From a virus: a stretch of 64,000 bases of DNA. Of the stretch, positions 34,898-41,969 are shown one piece after another. The DNA is taken from positions 1 through 64,000 of the IMG/VR virus record IMGVR_UViG_3300020202_000892; one strand, 5' to 3'. The translations under genes and the position numbers were made by a program. Below the pieces are notes generated by a model. The model did no database searches, was not told where the DNA came from, and saw only the letters and a program-made list of their open reading frames with translations. Each line of letters opens with the position of its first letter. The stretch's first letter is position 1.

Positions 34898-35396
34898 TAC
34901 TCTCCATCTCCTCCATCTCCTGCTCGTGCTGGGTGACCCGGCGCAGCTCCTCCAGGATCGCCATATCCGGGTGCGCGGTCTCGGCGACCGAGAACTCCGT
35001 CTTGTTGGTCGGCGCCACCGCGGCGTTGGTCAGCCGGGAGATCTCCTTCGACAGCGACAGCAGCAGCTTCATGCCGACGTCGAACGGGATCTCCGCGCGC
35101 TCCACCGCGGCCCGGGTGGACTCCTGATAGTGCTCGAGCTTGCCGAGCTGGGTGAGGCGCACGTGCTCGGCGGCGTAGATGTCGAGCACCTTCTCCTGGC
35201 GCCGGACGTCGTTGACCCACTTCACGATCGTGACGTGCGAGACGTAGATCTTGCGCTCGGCCTGCCACTTCTTCGAGATCGACCGCGAACCCATATCCTG
35301 GGTGTCCATCAGCTGCCAGGCCTCGACTGCCAGCTCCGCTCGCTCCTCGGCCGTGAGCGAGCCGCGCTTGAGGCGCTCTCCGTCGCTCACAGTCAC
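34878..35396 (-). CDS. HTH protein resembling a terminase small subunit
   Basis: A 172-residue protein starting at GTG 35396 (GAGG 6 bases upstream). An N-terminal HTH region reads SRSISKKWQAERKIYVSHVT followed by IVKWVNDVRRQ; the rest is long helices (LTQLGKLEHYQESTRAAVER, LLLSLSKEISRLTNAAV). HTH plus oligomerising helix is the small-terminase layout, and it is in the operon of the second large terminase. This pairing is inference. Confidence 0.55.
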   Translation of the reverse strand: MTVSDGERLKRGSLTAEERAELAVEAWQLMDTQDMGSRSISKKWQAERKIYVSHVTIVKWVNDVRRQEKVLDIYAAEHVRLTQLGKLEHYQESTRAAVERAEIPFDVGMKLLLSLSKEISRLTNAAVAPTNKTEFSVAETAHPDMAILEELRRVTQHEQEMEEMESNDGLMD

Positions 35397-35456
35397 CGAA
35401 AACCTCGATCATCATCGCTGTAAGTTAACGGGTCTGAGCCCGTGTGCGGTCCGTGA

Positions 35457-35597
35457 TCAGCGCAGGTAGACCGCGTAGAACAGGGTCAGCCCGGTGGTCA
35501 GGTGGCCCAGGGACGTCCTGCGGTGGTGGCGGCCGCGGTAGCCCCACCTGCGCCACCCGGTGCGGAGCTCGATGCGGGTGCCGTCGAGAAGGGTCAT
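35457..35597 (-). CDS. small basic protein (46 residues)
   Basis: A 46-residue frame, ATG 35597 overlapping the stop of the upstream gene (ATGA). It reads MTLLDGTRIELRTGWRRWGY and ends with a hydrophobic helix (TGLTLFYAVYLR). Strong third-position GC supports coding. Confidence 0.45.
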   Translation of the reverse strand: MTLLDGTRIELRTGWRRWGYRGRHHRRTSLGHLTTGLTLFYAVYLR

Positions 35598-35920
35598 CAG
35601 TCCCTCCCCGGCGTGGCCAGCGGCGCGTTGGCCGCCTGCAGCCGCTCCAGCAACGCCTTGGCGTCGGCCTCGCGCTTCGCCTTGCGCTCCGGCGTCAGCT
35701 CGGTCACCCGGACGTCGATGTCAACCTCGAACTCGCGACCGTCGCGCACCACGGTGAACGGCCAGTCGCCCTCGTCGTCCTCGTCGTCGCCAGCCCAGGT
35801 GTAGCCGTACAGGCCAGACGAGCCGTAGCCGATGCGACCGACGACCTCGGTGTCGATCGCGTTGACGAAGTCGCTCTCGACGTCGTGCTCGGTGAAGGCG
35901 GGCTTCTCGGCGGGGCTCAT
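35597..35920 (-). CDS. acidic hypothetical protein
   Basis: A 107-residue protein, ATG 35920. It contains EHDVESDFVNAIDTEVVGRI, an acidic run WAGDDEDDEGDW, and RDGREFEVDIDVRVTELTPE, then a helical tail rich in Ala and Lys. No family recognised. Confidence 0.55.
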   Translation of the reverse strand: MSPAEKPAFTEHDVESDFVNAIDTEVVGRIGYGSSGLYGYTWAGDDEDDEGDWPFTVVRDGREFEVDIDVRVTELTPERKAKREADAKALLERLQAANAPLATPGRD

Positions 35921-36126
35921 TCCGCGTACGCCTTCGCCAGGTCGCCCAGCGCCTCGCGCAGGTCCTCGGGAAGCAGCAGCTCGACCATGTACGGCTCGTC
36001 CTGGCACAGCTTCACCCAGGCCTGCGCGACACGCGCACCGGCGTCGAGCTTGGCCGCGCCATCGCGCAGGTGGGCAGCGGGGCGGGGCGGGTTGCGGCGC
36101 TGGGGGGCGGCCTTCGGTTCGGTCAT
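35917..36126 (-). CDS. small hypothetical protein
   Basis: A 69-residue protein with basic N-terminus (PKAAPQRRNPPRPAAHLRDG) and an acidic helical end (MVELLLPEDLREALGDLAKA). Four-base overlaps on both sides. No family recognised. Confidence 0.5.
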   Translation of the reverse strand: MTEPKAAPQRRNPPRPAAHLRDGAAKLDAGARVAQAWVKLCQDEPYMVELLLPEDLREALGDLAKAYAE

Positions 36127-36464
36127 CGGTTCCTCTCTCGGGGAGCGGGCGGCACCGTCGGGTCGCCACCGTCATCGTCTTCCAGATCCCAGCCACCCTC
36201 GCCATCGGCGCGGATCTGCTGATTCATGCGCTTGGTCTCGAGGTCGTGCTGGTGTTCTTGCTCGGTCAGGTAGGCGATCACGGTCGGGACGCCGAACACG
36301 ACGCACCCGACCAGCGGCGCCACCCACGGGCCGCCCAGCCCCAGGATCGAGATCGCGCCGATGGAGCTGACCATGAAGCCGAGGTAGAAGAACCAGCGGA
36401 TGAACTGCTGGCCGATCGACCTCGCGCGGCACATCGGGCAGATCCTGGAGCTGAGCTTGGCCAT
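36123..36464 (-). CDS. membrane protein, two segments, N-terminal CxxC
   Basis: A 113-residue protein: CPMC near the start, two membrane segments (FYLGFMVSSIGAISILGLGG, WVAPLVGCVVFGVPTVIAYL) and a charged cytoplasmic tail. Possibly a small membrane-remodelling or exclusion protein; no evidence beyond topology. Confidence 0.55.
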   Translation of the reverse strand: MAKLSSRICPMCRARSIGQQFIRWFFYLGFMVSSIGAISILGLGGPWVAPLVGCVVFGVPTVIAYLTEQEHQHDLETKRMNQQIRADGEGGWDLEDDDGGDPTVPPAPRERNR

Positions 36465-36470
36465 GGACGA

Positions 36471-36755
36471 TCAGCCCTCCACAGTCGGCATGCGGTGGTG
36501 GTCCGGCTCGACGTCAAGCCGGACGCGGCCGTTCTCCGGCACCGCGGCGACGCGCTCGATGAGCACCTCGCTCGGGTCGACGCTGTGCAGCTCCAGCAGC
36601 TCGCGGGCGTGCCGGCGCAGCTGCCGGATGGCGGAGGCCGCCTTCGCGTCGCTGCGATCGAGCGAGTTGGCCGCGTCCCAGCAGGCAGCGGCCACCGTCT
36701 CCGCGGTGCCGTCGCTCTTGGCGACAGCCAGATCGGTGGCCCTGGTGATGGCCAT
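36471..36755 (-). CDS. hypothetical protein
   Basis: A 94-residue protein; ATG 36755 follows a CGAGAGGACA ribosome site. It reads ITRATDLAVAKSDGTAETVA, ANSLDRSDAKAASAIRQLRR and VLIERVAAVPENGRVRLDVE. Helical then beta. No family recognised. Confidence 0.55.
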   Translation of the reverse strand: MAITRATDLAVAKSDGTAETVAAACWDAANSLDRSDAKAASAIRQLRRHARELLELHSVDPSEVLIERVAAVPENGRVRLDVEPDHHRMPTVEG

Positions 36756-36783
36756 GATCAGTGTCCTCTCGTGTGTTGTGGAA

Positions 36784-37125
36784 TCAGCCGCGTTCGGGCG
36801 GCTCGTCTCGATCCTGGCGTTCCTGCTCGTCACGCTGGATGTCCTCGTGCAGCCGGCGCAGACCCTCATGTCCGTGCCCGCGGTCGCGCCAGCCCTCTTC
36901 CTCGTCGAGCTCTCGGGCCAGCGCCTCGACCTCCGTCTCGCTCATCCTCGGCGCCATCAGTACGCGGGTGGCCAGCGCCAGCAGCGCGCCGAGCAGGCCG
37001 ATCGCACCGCCGACCAGCCCCCACAACGGAGACCGGCCGCTGAGCACGTACAGCACGCCCAGGATGGCGGAGGGGACGAGTGTGGCGACGACGAAGGGCG
37101 CCAGCGTGCGGAGAGCTCGACTCAC
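36784..37125 (-). CDS. membrane protein
   Basis: A 113-residue protein with two membrane segments (LAPFVVATLVPSAILGVLYV and LWGLVGGAIGLLGALLALAT) and a charged C-terminal tail (RLHEDIQRDEQERQDRDEPP). GTG start overlapping the upstream stop. Confidence 0.55.
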   Translation of the reverse strand: MSRALRTLAPFVVATLVPSAILGVLYVLSGRSPLWGLVGGAIGLLGALLALATRVLMAPRMSETEVEALARELDEEEGWRDRGHGHEGLRRLHEDIQRDEQERQDRDEPPERG

Positions 37126-37397
37126 GTGCCCTCCTCTCGGCGACGGTCCCGGACCGCCGGACGGTGCGTGCGCAGCCGGACCCGCTTCGAGCCGTAGCGG
37201 TGGAACGCGTTGTAGAGCTGGGAGCGCGCTCGGATGCCCGACACCTTCTGCAGGTCGGCCGGGTCGGCACGCTCAGCGTCGTAGAGCTCGGTCATGAACT
37301 TGTCGCGCTCCTCGACGGCCTTCGCGTACTTCTCGACCTCCGCACACCGGCGCTCCAGCTCCGCGCGGTCCTCGTCCGACATCGTCACGTGAGTCAT
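37122..37397 (-). CDS. hypothetical helical protein
   Basis: A 91-residue protein. Two starts are possible: ATG 37397 (MTHVTMSDED) and ATG 37382. A possible minus-strand -10 box TACGAT overlaps the first, so the second may be the true, near-leaderless start. The protein is helical (RAELERRCAEVEKYAKAVEE) with a basic end. Confidence 0.5.
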   Translation of the reverse strand: MTHVTMSDEDRAELERRCAEVEKYAKAVEERDKFMTELYDAERADPADLQKVSGIRARSQLYNAFHRYGSKRVRLRTHRPAVRDRRREEGT

Positions 37398-37438
37398 CGT
37401 AGCCTGTCCCATACACTGAACACTAGTGGGTGGGTGGA

Positions 37439-37699
37439 TCATCCTGCGCGCCTGGTCAGGGACCTCGCGAGAGAGCGGCCGCCGAGGTACCCCAGACGCC
37501 ACCCCTCGTTCACCGCGTGCGCCCGGTCGCGGGCGTCCAGCTTGAACCGGATCTCACGGACGTGGCGCTTCACGGTCTCCTCGGCGATGTGCAGCAAGCG
37601 GCCGATCTCGGCGTTGGTGCGACCCTGCGCGACCAGGTCGAGCACGTCGCACTGGCGCGCGGTGAGCTGGTCGGGGCGCCGAGCGGTGTAGCGAGCCAT
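37439..37699 (-). CDS. LuxR/GerE-type HTH regulator
   Basis: An 86-residue protein that is essentially one GerE DNA-binding domain: LTARQCDVLDLVAQGRTNAE, IGRLLHIAEETVKRHVREIR, FKLDARDRAHAV. No receiver or ligand domain is present, so it is a stand-alone regulator, perhaps of this operon or of the host. The ATG at 37699 lies one base away from the upstream gene end. Confidence 0.8.
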   Translation of the reverse strand: MARYTARRPDQLTARQCDVLDLVAQGRTNAEIGRLLHIAEETVKRHVREIRFKLDARDRAHAVNEGWRLGYLGGRSLARSLTRRAG

Positions 37700-38275
37700 C
37701 TACGCTTCCTCACCCAGCAGCGCCCGCCCGATGGCCTCGACCTCGTCCGCGGGCAGTTGTGTCGCGGCGCCGCAGACCGCTTCGAGGTGACGTGCAAGCG
37801 CCTCGCGTCCACGCGACCAGGCCACGTCTGCGGCACGACCAAGCCGGGCCGGCCAGTCGATCGGGGCGGGCTCGTCGTACACGGAGTCCTCCGGGGAGTT
37901 CCAATCCTCGGCCCACAGTCGGGACACGTAGGCACGCTCATCGCTCACCCGCCCTCCGTCCTCGTCCGCGTGCGCGCGGGCCAGCGCGTCGAGCAGCCGC
38001 GCGCCCTCCGGCGGTGGCGCGGAGAAGTTCCGCGTCCGCCACCACCGCACCACGGCCTCGGCCGCCTCGTCCCGGGCGCGGAGCCGCTCGTTCTCGGCGG
38101 TCAGCTTCACCACGTCGTCCGTGAGCTGCTGGTCGGACGCCCACAGCGCCCGCAGCTCCCCGACCACGGCCGCGGCCATCTCGTTGGACAGTGAGCAGAT
38201 CCGGGCCGGGTCCTGCAGCGCGTCCGCGAGCCTGGCCTCGGCCCGGGCGAGAGCCGAGGTCATGTCCGGGGTCAT
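37700..38275 (-). CDS. hypothetical helical protein
   Basis: A 191-residue protein, ATG 38275. The first 90 residues form helices (TSALARAEARLADALQDPAR, LTDDVVKLTAENERLRARDE), the rest mixed, with WPARLGRAADVAWSRGREAL and an acidic end. No family recognised. Confidence 0.55.
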   Translation of the reverse strand: MTPDMTSALARAEARLADALQDPARICSLSNEMAAAVVGELRALWASDQQLTDDVVKLTAENERLRARDEAAEAVVRWWRTRNFSAPPPEGARLLDALARAHADEDGGRVSDERAYVSRLWAEDWNSPEDSVYDEPAPIDWPARLGRAADVAWSRGREALARHLEAVCGAATQLPADEVEAIGRALLGEEA

Positions 38276-38496
38276 CGGTCGAGCGCCTTCCGTGCGATCG
38301 CGAACGTCCGGCACGGGTCCGGGTAGCCGTCCGCGTCGCACTGTGCGCAGTACGGCGGACCGGCCGGGTCGTCGTCCACGATCTGGTGCATGTCGCGGAT
38401 CTCCGTGAGCGCTGCCCGCAGCTGTCGCACCTCGGCCGCGAGCAAACGGTGTACCTCGTCCGACCGCTCCGGCGTCAGCGCCTCGTCCACGTTCAC
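38272..38496 (-). CDS. small protein with Cys pair
   Basis: A 74-residue protein; GTG 38496 has GGAGG four bases upstream. It has a helix LLAAEVRQLRAALTEIRDMH and PPYCAQCDADGYPDPC, likely metal binding. Overlaps neighbours on both sides. Confidence 0.5.
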   Translation of the reverse strand: MNVDEALTPERSDEVHRLLAAEVRQLRAALTEIRDMHQIVDDDPAGPPYCAQCDADGYPDPCRTFAIARKALDR

Positions 38497-38741
38497 GACT
38501 CCTCCTCGATCGGCCGGACCACCTCGGCCCGGACGTGCAGCAGCAGCGCGCCGATGTCGATGCACGGGATGTCGTCGTCCATGCGCGTCTTCGGATCGGC
38601 GGGCAGGTAACCGCCATGCGAGGCGTCGTAGGTCCAGACCTCCCCGGCGCGCGGGCCGTCGACCACCACGACGTCGGCGAGCTCCTCGGCCAGCGTCTCG
38701 GCCACGGGCTCGCCGGGCGGGGGCTCGGTGGGGTCGATCAC
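38493..38741 (-). CDS. hypothetical protein
   Basis: An 82-residue protein; GTG 38741 has GGAGG upstream. It contains ETLAEELADVVVVDGPRAGE, VWTYDASHGGYLPADPK and IDIGALLLHVRAEVVRPIE. No family recognised. Confidence 0.5.
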   Translation of the reverse strand: MIDPTEPPPGEPVAETLAEELADVVVVDGPRAGEVWTYDASHGGYLPADPKTRMDDDIPCIDIGALLLHVRAEVVRPIEEES

Positions 38742-38953
38742 GAACCAGCCTCCTGGATCACCACGAGCTCGGCGGGGTCCTCCCAGTACCGCTGCCCGTC
38801 GTCCCACGCGATCATGACGTCGCTGTAAGGGTCGATGGGTCCGCCGTGCGCCTCGTTGCGCTCCTCGTCGGTCGGCTCGACCACCTCGCCGTGGATGTCG
38901 TCCAGGGCGACGTTCTCCTCCGCGTAGGTCACCTTGTCACCGATCTTCATCAC
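38738..38953 (-). CDS. small beta-rich protein
   Basis: A 71-residue protein beginning MMKIGDKVTYAEENVALDDI. The early GDKV and later IAWDDGQRYWEDPAELVV suggest an SH3-like barrel. It starts at GTG 38953 or ATG 38950. No function assigned. Confidence 0.5.
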   Translation of the reverse strand: MMKIGDKVTYAEENVALDDIHGEVVEPTDEERNEAHGGPIDPYSDVMIAWDDGQRYWEDPAELVVIQEAGS

Positions 38954-39321
38954 GCCGCTCCCGTCAGGGCCAGGGTGTTCACCAGGGCGTTCGCCTGGTC
39001 GACAGCAGCCAGGATCTTCTCCGGGTCGCTCTCGCCACGCACCCGGGCCACCTCGATCTTCTGGATCTGCTCGAAGTGGCGGCCGGATCGGCGCACCTTG
39101 CGCACCGACACCACCACGTGCTCACCGGGGCTGTAGACCCCGTAGCCGTAGTCGCGGCCGTCGGAGCCGATGTGTACCTCCCACACGGGGGTGACCTTCG
39201 CCAGAGCGCGCTTGCGACGACCATCGCCACCCATCTCTCTCGCGTGGAGGCCGAGGCCGAACCCGGCCATCGCGCACATCGCCAACGCGCAGATCATCAA
39301 CACGAAGGGGATCTCGATCAT
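38950..39321 (-). CDS. membrane-anchored hypothetical protein
   Basis: A 123-residue protein, ATG 39321. One N-terminal membrane segment (IPFVLMICALAMCAMAGFGL) is followed by a basic stretch and a beta/helix domain (VWEVHIGSDGRDYGYGVYSP, KIEVARVRGESDPEKILAAV). No family recognised. Confidence 0.55.
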   Translation of the reverse strand: MIEIPFVLMICALAMCAMAGFGLGLHAREMGGDGRRKRALAKVTPVWEVHIGSDGRDYGYGVYSPGEHVVVSVRKVRRSGRHFEQIQKIEVARVRGESDPEKILAAVDQANALVNTLALTGAA

Positions 39322-39590
39322 GACAACCGACTCATTTCGCTGAGTAACTTGCTGACGGATCCGAACAGCTCCTGCAGCGTGGCAAGCACGGCGTCGCGCT
39401 CGGCTAGCAGCTTCGCGGCGTCGGCCTCGACGTCGGCCACCAGGGCGCGGAGCTCGCGGATCGTGCGCTCCTGCGACTCCACCTCGTCGGCGAGCTCGTT
39501 GATCCAGTCGGCGGCGATGTGGTCGCCGATCTCGTTAGCCTCGGTCGCCGCCGCATACGCGCGCGCCTTGACCAGGTCGACGACCGTCAT
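39318..39590 (-). CDS. coiled-coil protein
   Basis: A 90-residue helical protein; ATG 39590 with GAGAGGACA upstream. It reads TVVDLVKARAYAAATEANEI, then SQERTIRELRALVADVEADA, AKLLAERDAVLATLQEL. Possibly dimeric. No family recognised. Confidence 0.55.
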   Translation of the reverse strand: MTVVDLVKARAYAAATEANEIGDHIAADWINELADEVESQERTIRELRALVADVEADAAKLLAERDAVLATLQELFGSVSKLLSEMSRLS

Positions 39591-39601
39591 GACGTGTCCT
39601 C

Positions 39602-39799
39602 TCAGTGCCACGGGCTGGGGCACGTGCCGTTGCGGACGGTCAGGCCGCAGGTCTTGCCGTTGCCGAGCACAACCGCGCAATCCCTCGGAGCGGCCTCGGG
39701 ATTGGCGGCCAGCTCGGCGTTGATCCGCCGCTGGCAGGAGCACTGGCCGCGGTGGCCACAGATGTTCTTGCCGTTGCGCTTGGGCTGTCGGTAGGCCAT
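39602..39799 (-). CDS. Cys/His-rich small protein
   Basis: A 65-residue protein, ATG 39799, first gene behind the promoter at 39831-39859. It contains ICGHRGQCSCQRRINAELAA and CAVVLGNGKTCGLTVRNGTC: six Cys and two His, likely one or two zinc sites. Basic N-terminus (AYRQPKRNGKN). Confidence 0.55.
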   Translation of the reverse strand: MAYRQPKRNGKNICGHRGQCSCQRRINAELAANPEAAPRDCAVVLGNGKTCGLTVRNGTCPSPWH

Positions 39800-39822
39800 C
39801 TGGTGTCCTCTCGTCTCGCTGT

Positions 39823-39859
39823 CAGTGTCCAGAGTAATGAACACAGGACACTGCGTCAA
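39823..39859 (-). promoter_or_regulatory. leftward promoter with inverted-repeat operator
   Basis: On the minus strand TTGACG (39854-39859), 17 bases, TACTCT (39831-39836). The inverted repeat CAGTGTCC/GGACACTG (39823-39830 and 39846-39853) brackets the -10 box, as an operator would. It drives the gene at 39799 and those below. The same design recurs at 41334-41370. Confidence 0.7.
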
Positions 39860-39930
39860 CTGGGCGGGGGCTTCGGGTTGGTCGGGGGCCGGGTCGTCTT
39901 GGCCGGCATCTCCTGCTCGTCGTCGGGCAT
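39856..39930 (-). CDS. very small Pro-rich protein (24 residues)
   Basis: A 24-residue frame, ATG 39930 with GGGAGGTGACC upstream. It reads MPDDEQEMPAKTTRPPTNPK. Its end overlaps the -35 box of the promoter downstream. Ribosome site and codon use support it; nothing else does. Confidence 0.35.
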   Translation of the reverse strand: MPDDEQEMPAKTTRPPTNPKPPPS

Positions 39931-39932
39931 GG

Positions 39933-40094
39933 TCACCTCCCCCGGTCCGCCCGCTCGCGCTCCTCGTCCTCGCTCAGCGCGCCGGAGTCCGGGTCCGTCT
40001 CGACCCGTCCGCGCGAGCCCGGGATACGAGCTCGCTCGGCCCGGGTGCGCTCCACTGCGGCGTGCACCTTGGCCATCAGCTCCTCGTCGGTCAC
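39933..40094 (-). CDS. small charged protein
   Basis: A 53-residue protein from GTG 40094, overlapping the DUF4236 gene stop. It begins VTDEELMAKVHAAVERTRAE and is rich in Arg and Glu. No family recognised. Confidence 0.45.
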   Translation of the reverse strand: MTDEELMAKVHAAVERTRAERARIPGSRGRVETDPDSGALSEDEERERADRGR

Positions 40095-40267
40095 CGGCGC
40101 CGCCTCCCCCTCGAGCGCCAGTTCACCGGGCCCGGCAGGTCGACGCTGTGCCGGCGCGTGCGCGGGTTCCAGGACCAGCGCCCGACCTTCAGGCCCCAGC
40201 TCACGCCGTTCTGCGTGGCGGTCACCCGCAGCGGGCCGAGCCGGAGGTTCTTGCGGAAGTGGAACAT
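40091..40267 (-). CDS. DUF4236-like small protein
   Basis: A 58-residue protein, ATG 40267: MFHFRKNLRLGPLRVTATQN, then GVSWGLKVGRWSWNPRT. The start FxFRKxxxLGPxRVxxxxxGVS is the recognisable core of the DUF4236 family, short beta-hairpin proteins of unknown role. It ends in a run of Arg. Confidence 0.55.
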   Translation of the reverse strand: MFHFRKNLRLGPLRVTATQNGVSWGLKVGRWSWNPRTRRHSVDLPGPVNWRSRGRRRR

Positions 40268-40270
40268 GGC

Positions 40271-40456
40271 TCAGTCCCCCGCCAGGCCTTCGAGGATCTC
40301 CTTCGCGCGCGGGTCGGTGCTGTTGAGCAGCTGACCCGACGTCCTCAGGAACAGCTCGTGGTCCTCGCTCCCCCGGCGCAGCGCCAGCTCGGCCTGCGCG
40401 CCGAGGTTGCCCCCGATCTCGCGAGCGGCCTTGTACGCCCTGTCCTTCTTGCTCAT
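40271..40456 (-). CDS. small helical protein
   Basis: A 61-residue protein, ATG 40456, overlapping the upstream stop. It reads SKKDRAYKAAREIGGNLGAQ, AELALRRGSEDHELFLRTSG, then KEILEGLAGD. No family recognised. Confidence 0.5.
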   Translation of the reverse strand: MSKKDRAYKAAREIGGNLGAQAELALRRGSEDHELFLRTSGQLLNSTDPRAKEILEGLAGD

Positions 40457-40605
40457 CCCCTCGTCCTCTCCTTGTCGCGCTCGTTGGCCAGTGCCTCGCA
40501 GAAGTCGGCCACCCGGGGCGCCTTGCCCCAGACCCACAGCTGCGTCGGCACGCCGCCCGGGACGTTGTCCCAGACCCAGGCCACGAGCTTCTCCAGTCGC
40601 GTCAT
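40453..40605 (-). CDS. small hypothetical protein
   Basis: A 50-residue protein, ATG 40605: TRLEKLVAWVWDNVPGGVPT, QLWVWGKAPRVADFCEALAN. Overlaps both neighbours. No family recognised. Confidence 0.45.
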   Translation of the reverse strand: MTRLEKLVAWVWDNVPGGVPTQLWVWGKAPRVADFCEALANERDKERTRG

Positions 40606-40727
40606 CCCTCTCCGTCCTCTCGATCCGCTTCCTCGACCGCGGTGATCTGCTGGCGCATCCGGACCCACTCGATCGGGTCCTCGGCCCGAAGCCGCTCCAG
40701 CTCCGCGGCCAGCTCCTGGCGGGTCAC
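40602..40727 (-). CDS. small helical protein
   Basis: A 41-residue protein from GTG 40727, with GAGGGGACCAC just before: VTRQELAAELERLRAEDPIE, then WVRMRQQITAVEEADRED. Overlaps both neighbours. No family recognised. Confidence 0.45.
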   Translation of the reverse strand: MTRQELAAELERLRAEDPIEWVRMRQQITAVEEADREDGEG

Positions 40728-40945
40728 GTGGTCCCCTCGCGCTCGATCTCCATGCCGACCTCGATGGCCACCCGCAGCAGCGCCTCCAGCTCCGACGGGG
40801 TGACCTTCACCTGCGCGCTCTGCGGAGTGCCGTCGACGTTGACGAACCGGTGCGCTGGCATCCGCTCGCCGAACGCGTAGGCCAGCTCGCCCGCGGTGTC
40901 GGCCACCAGCTCGTTGATCTGCTCCTGCGTCGCGCTCACCGCCAT
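40724..40945 (-). CDS. hypothetical protein
   Basis: A 73-residue protein: AVSATQEQINELVADTAGEL, HRFVNVDGTPQSAQVKVTPS, ELEALLRVAIEVGMEIERE. Helix-strand-helix. ATG at 40945 inside the preceding gene end. Confidence 0.5.
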   Translation of the reverse strand: MAVSATQEQINELVADTAGELAYAFGERMPAHRFVNVDGTPQSAQVKVTPSELEALLRVAIEVGMEIEREGTT

Positions 40946-41307
40946 GCCTCCTCGTCTGCACCGACGCGCTCGAACACCCGCCGGGCCAGCGCCTGCACAT
41001 CGATCCCCACCGCGCCGTAATCGGCCAGGTAGGCCAGTAAGGCATGTGAGATCTGGTCGGCCGGTTCGGTCTCGATCTCGCGGCGCAGCCGGTTGGCCGG
41101 AGCCAGCGTGACCTCGCCCCAGCGCGCGGACGCAGCCGTGAAAGCGTCGACCAGGTCCGCGTACGGGCCGGTCTCGCCGGACTCGTCGCGGACGTACCAG
41201 CGGCTGCCCTCCTCGCAGATCACGTGCGTGTTGGCCTCGTTCGTCCAGAGCGCGCCGTAGAAGCCGGTCGGGTCCTCGGGAGTCTCGATCTTCTGCAGCT
41301 CGATCAT
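40936..41307 (-). CDS. hypothetical protein
   Basis: A 123-residue protein, ATG 41307, directly behind the promoter at 41342-41370 and a GAGAGGACA site. It reads ELQKIETPEDPTGFYGALWT, NEANTHVICEEGSRWYVRDE, then helices including QISHALLAYLADYGAVGIDV. No family recognised. Confidence 0.55.
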   Translation of the reverse strand: MIELQKIETPEDPTGFYGALWTNEANTHVICEEGSRWYVRDESGETGPYADLVDAFTAASARWGEVTLAPANRLRREIETEPADQISHALLAYLADYGAVGIDVQALARRVFERVGADEEAWR

Positions 41308-41332
41308 GGCTCGATGTCCTCTCGTCTCGCTG

Positions 41333-41416
41333 TCAGTGTCCAGTGTACTGCAGATAGGACACTAGCGCAAGGACGGCGTTCAGCGGCGCGTCGGATTCCA
41401 GGAACGGAACGCTCAC
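41333..41416 (-). CDS. very small protein (27 residues) overlapping a promoter
   Basis: A 27-residue frame, GTG 41416 overlapping the upstream stop: VSVPFLESDAPLNAVLALVS. It runs through the promoter of the next gene, so it may simply be a passively open frame. Confidence 0.3.
   Translation of the reverse strand: MSVPFLESDAPLNAVLALVSYLQYTGH
41334..41370 (-). promoter_or_regulatory. second leftward promoter with the same operator
   Basis: Minus-strand TTGCGC (41365-41370), 17 bases, TACACT (41342-41347), with AGTGTCC/GGACACT at 41335-41341 and 41357-41363 around the -10 box. The leader down to the ribosome site (GACAGCGAGACGAGAGGACA) is identical to that of the promoter at 39831-39859, so the two are probably controlled by one repressor. 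Confidence 0.7.
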
Positions 41417-41694
41417 TGGATCTCCACGAAACGGACCTTGCCGAGGTGGATCAGCACACTCGGTGTGCCGTCCTCGCGGGCGATCGTGAACATCTGGCCC
41501 TCCGGCGAGTTCCACGCCTCTCCGATGCCGCGACGAATCTGACCGATCATGGCCTCTGGGAAGGTCACGCCGACGTCGCCGCCGCCGTCGAAGTGGAAGA
41601 CGACGCGGCGCATTCCTGGCTTCGGAGGCTCCTGGATCGGCGCGGGCCCGCGGCGGATGCTCATCGGGCGGGGGCGCTCGCGGTCGGGGCTCAT
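41413..41694 (-). CDS. hypothetical protein
   Basis: A 93-residue protein, ATG 41694. Basic N-terminus, then RRVVFHFDGGGDVGVTFPEA and GQMFTIAREDGTPSVLIHLG, a beta-rich core. No family recognised. Confidence 0.55.
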   Translation of the reverse strand: MSPDRERPRPMSIRRGPAPIQEPPKPGMRRVVFHFDGGGDVGVTFPEAMIGQIRRGIGEAWNSPEGQMFTIAREDGTPSVLIHLGKVRFVEIQ

Positions 41695-41969
41695 GACGCT
41701 GCCCTTCGGGTCGGGGTGGTGCCGACGACGGCGGGGAGGACCCCGAGCGCCTTGGCCAACTTCTCGCGCGTGGCCTTGCTCAGCGGTACGTCCTGGATCA
41801 TGCCGAGCACGGTCCCGACCGCGTCATCGAGCGAGACCATCGGCTCGATGATGTCGATGTCGCGGAACTGCTCGGCGACCGTGCCGTCGGGCTCGACGAC
41901 GAACACCGGGCCACGGTCGCCGAACTGCGCGTAGAGCTCCACGTCGGTCGCTCGGACCTCCCAGCTCAT
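41691..41969 (-). CDS. hypothetical protein
   Basis: A 92-residue protein, ATG 41969. It reads SWEVRATDVELYAQFGDRGP, VFVVEPDGTVAEQFRDIDII, then helical LSKATREKLAKALGVLPAVV. Overlaps both neighbours by four bases. Confidence 0.55.
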   Translation of the reverse strand: MSWEVRATDVELYAQFGDRGPVFVVEPDGTVAEQFRDIDIIEPMVSLDDAVGTVLGMIQDVPLSKATREKLAKALGVLPAVVGTTPTRRAAS

